In this document: positions 60,610 to 64,000 of the stretch, piece after piece
Layout of the letters: every line of letters starts with the position of its first letter
How positions within the stretch are numbered: position 1 is the stretch's first letter
NCBI GenBank assembly: GCA_035236585.1
Contig: CP141132.1
Span: 55,835,880-55,899,879 of the forward strand
Source: Warburgia ugandensis
Taxonomy: Eukaryota > Streptophyta > Magnoliopsida > Canellales > Canellaceae
Length of the DNA stretch: 64,000 nucleotides
Direction: 5' to 3'
The notes under the pieces: generated by a model
Database searches by the model: none
Seen by the model: only the letters and a program-made list of their open reading frames with translations
Told to the model about the DNA's origin: nothing
Program-made: the position numbers and the translations under genes

Positions 60610-63254
60610 GACAGGAAAATCTACAAGCGAGTGACATGCTGTGAGTCAAAGGAGTGACAGCATATGCAGTGGATAGATAGTCCCTGCTTTAATCTCACTT
60701 TGGTATCCAGTGGGTGATGCCACAACTGGTTGCAGTTCAGATTTGCTCTTGGCCTTGCTCCACCAAATAGGCAGAGATTAGTTAGTGTTGGACTTTGAGT
60801 TTTTCAATCTAAGCTTTGATCTATTTGATAGGAACTTAATAGGGGACTCTTGGAGGGAAAGGCACCAATCTCTAGAGTGCTTAGGTGTAATTCGTTGGAC
60901 ATGTCAGGATAACTGTTAACACGGATGCAGGTGTCAACATTTGTGGACACACTTGTGTCTGGAAAGAATAAAGCTTGTGCCTTTTCTTTTAACATCTGTT
61001 TGGCTATTGACCTTCAAACTTGTCCTTGTGTCTGTCTATTAAAAGTAGAATGCATATATTCATTTCATAGGTTCTGTATTTTCTGCATTTGTGCATTTTG
61101 ACCTTTCTTTTTATATTATCTGCACTTCCGTAGTTACTCTTGTTCTCCACTTAATGTCTATAGCTTCTGTTTACTGCACTCACGACTTCCCACTTGTGTT
61201 ACTTCTGTCCTTCTTATCCGAACCTATTAAAAAGAGGCTGCTCATCACTTTCCAAACTGTGCATGTTTTCCTTTTTATGTTTAATCTTTCTCTCTTTTCA
61301 CATTGTCTCAAGTATGCATTTGATCTTTATTTTTGTAATGTCTGCAGTATTTCAATTTCCTTTGTGTTGCATGTTTTCCTTCTGTGTCGCCCCAGTTTTG
61401 TGCTGAGGTAGAATGTTTTCTTCTGCACTTGATATTTTGTACCCTTAATTCTGCAATTCCTATTTGTTGTTTAGGCTGCATATTTCCATATGCACTGAAG
61501 GGTTTTTGTTTTGGTTATAGAAGTTCTTCTGTTCCATAGGTCCTGCAGTGCAAGAAAGTTTTTCAATGTCTCTGTTATACCAGACTCCCTCCATAGAAGC
61601 TATGGTTTAGATCATGAAGCTATTCTGGAGATCTGACGTTTCTAAGTTAATCCTGCTTCTCAAATTTCTTTCCTGCTGGTAGAATGAAGCTGGATTCCAA
61701 CAATTTTAGCATTAGTAATGGTGCTCCTGCCAGCATTGGAGATTATCAGAGGCCACGCTGAAATACCATCATTAGCTTTCTACTCTCTGGATTTCAAAGA
61801 CTTGAATGAGGCCATGGTACATGTGCTTATTTTTCCTCAAGTTTTTGATTATTCTCCCTAAGGCTTCTGCCATTGAAGTAGGTCCGTCCTAAGGATGTTA
61901 GTGATTTGATGAAGCTAATGCATGCTTCATTCGAGATAAGCGGATATCGTTTAGGAGCTTTTTGGATTGGATTGGGACTTGCTGGATTCTTTTCCATCAT
62001 GCTTAGACATTTACCTCAGAGTTGATTATTTGAGCATTTATGTTGCAAGACCTGTGGTTCTCCTGAAGTTTTGCCAGTAGACTCATTTTGATGGCAGACC
62101 TTTAACAAACCCTTTTTTCTATTTTGCCCTTTTTCTTGTTGGATGTTATGACCAGCTGGGTCTTCAATCCTTTTCTTTCTCTCATGCTGTAAAGTCATGT
62201 CATGCGGAAAGTCAAAATGTCCCCACTCATATATAGGCACCCAGGATTATGCATCATCATCTTTCAGGCTATTTCTTTACCTTGTTGCTGTTTGAACAGC
62301 TTGATTTGTCTCACTTCTTTTTGTTTCAATCAATCTGTGTAATTACTGTCAAAGACCACAACATTCGCTAATGCTCTATGAGGTCACAGAAGAGTGGATA
62401 GCTGGTATATTTCTTGACTTACCTGTCCAGCAAGTCACATGCACTGAGTTCGAGTAATGAATCTTCTTGCATGCTTCACAGAGCCTTTCTTTCACATGAG
62501 TGACAGCAATGATGACCTTCAGAACCACACGACCATCCCAGCAGGCTGTTCCCTACTAAGTTTAGGAAGCCATGTGAATATACCTCACACAGACTATGCA
62601 CAAGTGGGAGTGCGAAAAATCTTGTACCCATGATCTGAAGCAGATAGTCAAAATAAAGCTAAAGTCCCATTGCTATTGCAATAGAACTTCCAGTAAAGAA
62701 TAGTTTTTGGTTTTACCTAAATACCTTTTCATTCCTCTGTGGTATCATTTTTTCTTCTGTTGTTTTGTTGCTTTCCAGACATTTAATTTCTCTTTCTGGT
62801 AATGGTACATCACCATTAGAAACCAAAACAGTGAATGTCATGCTAAGGAGGTTGATCTTAAACCTACTGCTAGTTCATGTTTGCATGACAGTATTTTAGT
62901 AGCCTACACAAATGCTGGGAAACCAAAAAGTGAAAATGCCCTGTTAAAGAGGTTTGGCCTTGAACCTACTGCTTTTTCAGGTTTGCTTGACATTTTTCTA
63001 GTAATCTACACCAGACAGGTAGAATTCTTGTGCTCATTGATGTAAAACCTCGTACTGCTACATAACATCTCAAGTCAACTATTTCATGATTTCCCGTACT
63101 TCTTTATCGTGTGAAATTTTGGTTTGCTTTAGTTGGCCTTCTTTTTCAGTTTCTAATCTCTTTTAAGTTGGTATCTAATATCCAGAAGCATTGAGAGTCA
63201 GTAGATGACTTTTCAGTTCAAATTATTGCTCTAAGACTCTGTTTCTTCTTGTAG
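60610..63254. other. 3' part of OCP3 intron 1, no gene recognised
   Basis: T-rich intronic sequence with scattered short frames. Two short similar phrases with AACCAAAA, AATG and TTGAACCTACTGCT-like words occur near 62820-62870 and 62920-62975, a weak local duplication. No TE termini or RNA genes were seen. Confidence 0.55.
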
Positions 63255-63593
63255 AAGCTACTGCAAACTGTTTATGAAGAGGAAGATGATATAGATGAAG
63301 ATGCTTTTGAAGCATTGTTTAGTCAGCTGGAAGAAGATCTTAAAAATGATGACATGTCCACTGGTGACAGTGATGACGAAATAACTGAAGAGGACCTGGC
63401 TAGATTAGATCAGGAGCTGGGCGAAGCACTTGCTGATGTGGATGATCATGAACTATCAGAAAGTTTACCCTCAAATACATACAGTTCGGAGAGTGATGAT
63501 GATGATGATGATGAACAAAGACAGCCTGATCTTAAAAAATGGCAATTTCATAGATTGGCTTCTGCTTTAAAAATTGGCCGACGGAAAACTAGT
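63255..63593 (+). CDS. OCP3: OCP3 exon 2 (acidic region)
   Basis: 113 codons, phase 0 at both ends, between acceptor CTTGTAG and donor AGT/GTAAGT. It encodes the acidic EEEDDIDEDAFEALFSQLEE stretch followed by DLKNDD, DEITEEDLARLDQELGEA, a run of six Asp from a GAT repeat (63496-63513), and the conserved WQFHRLASALKIGRRKTS at the end. These are the most recognisable parts of OCP3 proteins: LEEDLKNDD, EEDLAR and LA-ALKIGRRKTS are near-invariant in the family. Residues about 71-183 of the predicted protein. Confidence 0.93.
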
Positions 63594-63673
63594 GTAAGTA
63601 CCTCTCTATAATGCACCATTGGGAGAATCTAGTTGCACTCATCCTGAAGATCTAATACAGCCTCTTTTTGTAG

Positions 63674-63979
63674 ATAAAAAATCTTGCTGCAGAGGTGGGC
63701 CTTGATAGGGCTTTAGTTCTTGAATTGCTTCGTGATCCTCCTCCAATTCTCTTATTGATGTCTGCTTCTTTACCTGATGAAGTGGTGCCAACTCGGTTGC
63801 ATGAAAGCAGACCCTTAGAACTAGAATCTTCTTCTATACCAGTAGATGTTCCAAAACCTAATCCCGAGGTGAAATCACCAGTCCATGTCATGCAAAACAG
63901 ATGGTCTGCACAAAAGAGACTGAAGAAAGTGCAACTTGAAACCCTTGAAAGAATTTACTCCCGCACAAAACGTCCAACT
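63674..63979 (+). CDS. OCP3: OCP3 exon 3 (conserved block and start of the homeodomain)
   Basis: 102 codons between acceptor TTTGTAG and donor ACT/GTGAGT, phase 0. The frame opens IKNLAAEVGLDRALVLELLR, then DPPPILLLMSASLPDE, a variable Ser/Pro/Glu-rich linker, and VMQNRWSAQKRLKKVQLETL followed by ERIYSRTKRPT. The last part is helix 1 and the following turn of the atypical homeodomain that defines OCP3. Helices 2 and 3 and the C-terminus lie beyond the window. About 285 residues are visible; Arabidopsis OCP3 is about 354 residues, so roughly one more exon's worth is missing. Confidence 0.94.
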
Positions 63980-64000
63980 GTGAGTAAAGTTTCTTCTTGG

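Larger units (their letters stand above)
46970..63254 (+). other. OCP3: OCP3 intron 1 (about 16.3 kb), filled with nested transposons
   Basis: Donor AAG/GTAAAG and acceptor CTTCTTGTAG/AAG, phase 0 on both sides. It contains a Copia relic, a Gypsy element, a terminal-inverted-repeat transposon and a younger Copia, which together make up about 12.3 kb. The remaining intron sequence (46970-47627, about 56890-57469, 60610-63254) is T-rich, non-coding and shows no domain. Confidence 0.75.

Overview
This is nuclear DNA from a flowering plant. The evidence is a protein gene with GT-AG introns, a predicted plastid-targeted plant homeodomain protein, and plant-type LTR retrotransposons, LINEs and a CACTA transposon. 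Long (CT)n/(GA)n arrays are frequent. I cannot fix the species; a woody or early-diverging dicot or magnoliid with long TE-filled introns would fit, but that is a guess. I see no tRNA, rRNA or CRISPR.

Left to right. 1-546: 5' LTR and primer-binding site of a minus-strand Copia element that leaves the window. 1705-2154: DUF4283-like remnant (minus). 2687-8362: 5'-truncated LINE bounded by a perfect 16-bp target-site duplication (TSD) and split by a 3.28-kb solo LTR (4635-7912). About 9850-17329: non-autonomous Gypsy (Athila-like) element with gag-protease but no RT or integrase, a truncated 5' LTR and a 2.19-kb 3' LTR with two long (CT)n tracts. About 17330-36560: a decayed CACTA (En/Spm) transposon. 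It carries a TNP2 transposase (17952 to about 20983) split by a 5.18-kb solo LTR (20984-26167), a second gene with Transposase_24-like and Ulp1/C48-peptidase-like parts (31891-35245), an array of about 14 palindromes, and a terminal inverted repeat ending at 36560. The CACTA end abuts a second LINE fragment (36564-37411). 39505-42161: solo LTR in an (AG)n microsatellite. 43245-46561: element with roughly 175-bp terminal inverted repeats, holding a minus-strand solo LTR (43671-45960).

The only host gene recognised is OCP3 (OVEREXPRESSOR OF CATIONIC PEROXIDASE 3), plus strand from 46760 and running off the right edge. Its first intron (46970-63254, about 16.3 kb) holds nested elements: a minus-strand Copia relic (47628-48990 and 56824 to about 56890) interrupted by a minus-strand chromovirus-like Gypsy (48991-56823, TSD TGAAT), itself interrupted by a 1,059-bp terminal-inverted-repeat transposon (52986-54044). 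A younger plus-strand Copia (57470-60609) lies further along the intron. So the OCP3 transcript must be spliced across three layers of nested insertions.

Nearly all TE genes here carry stops, deletions or lost catalytic residues. The window is best read as a TE graveyard beside and inside one conserved gene.
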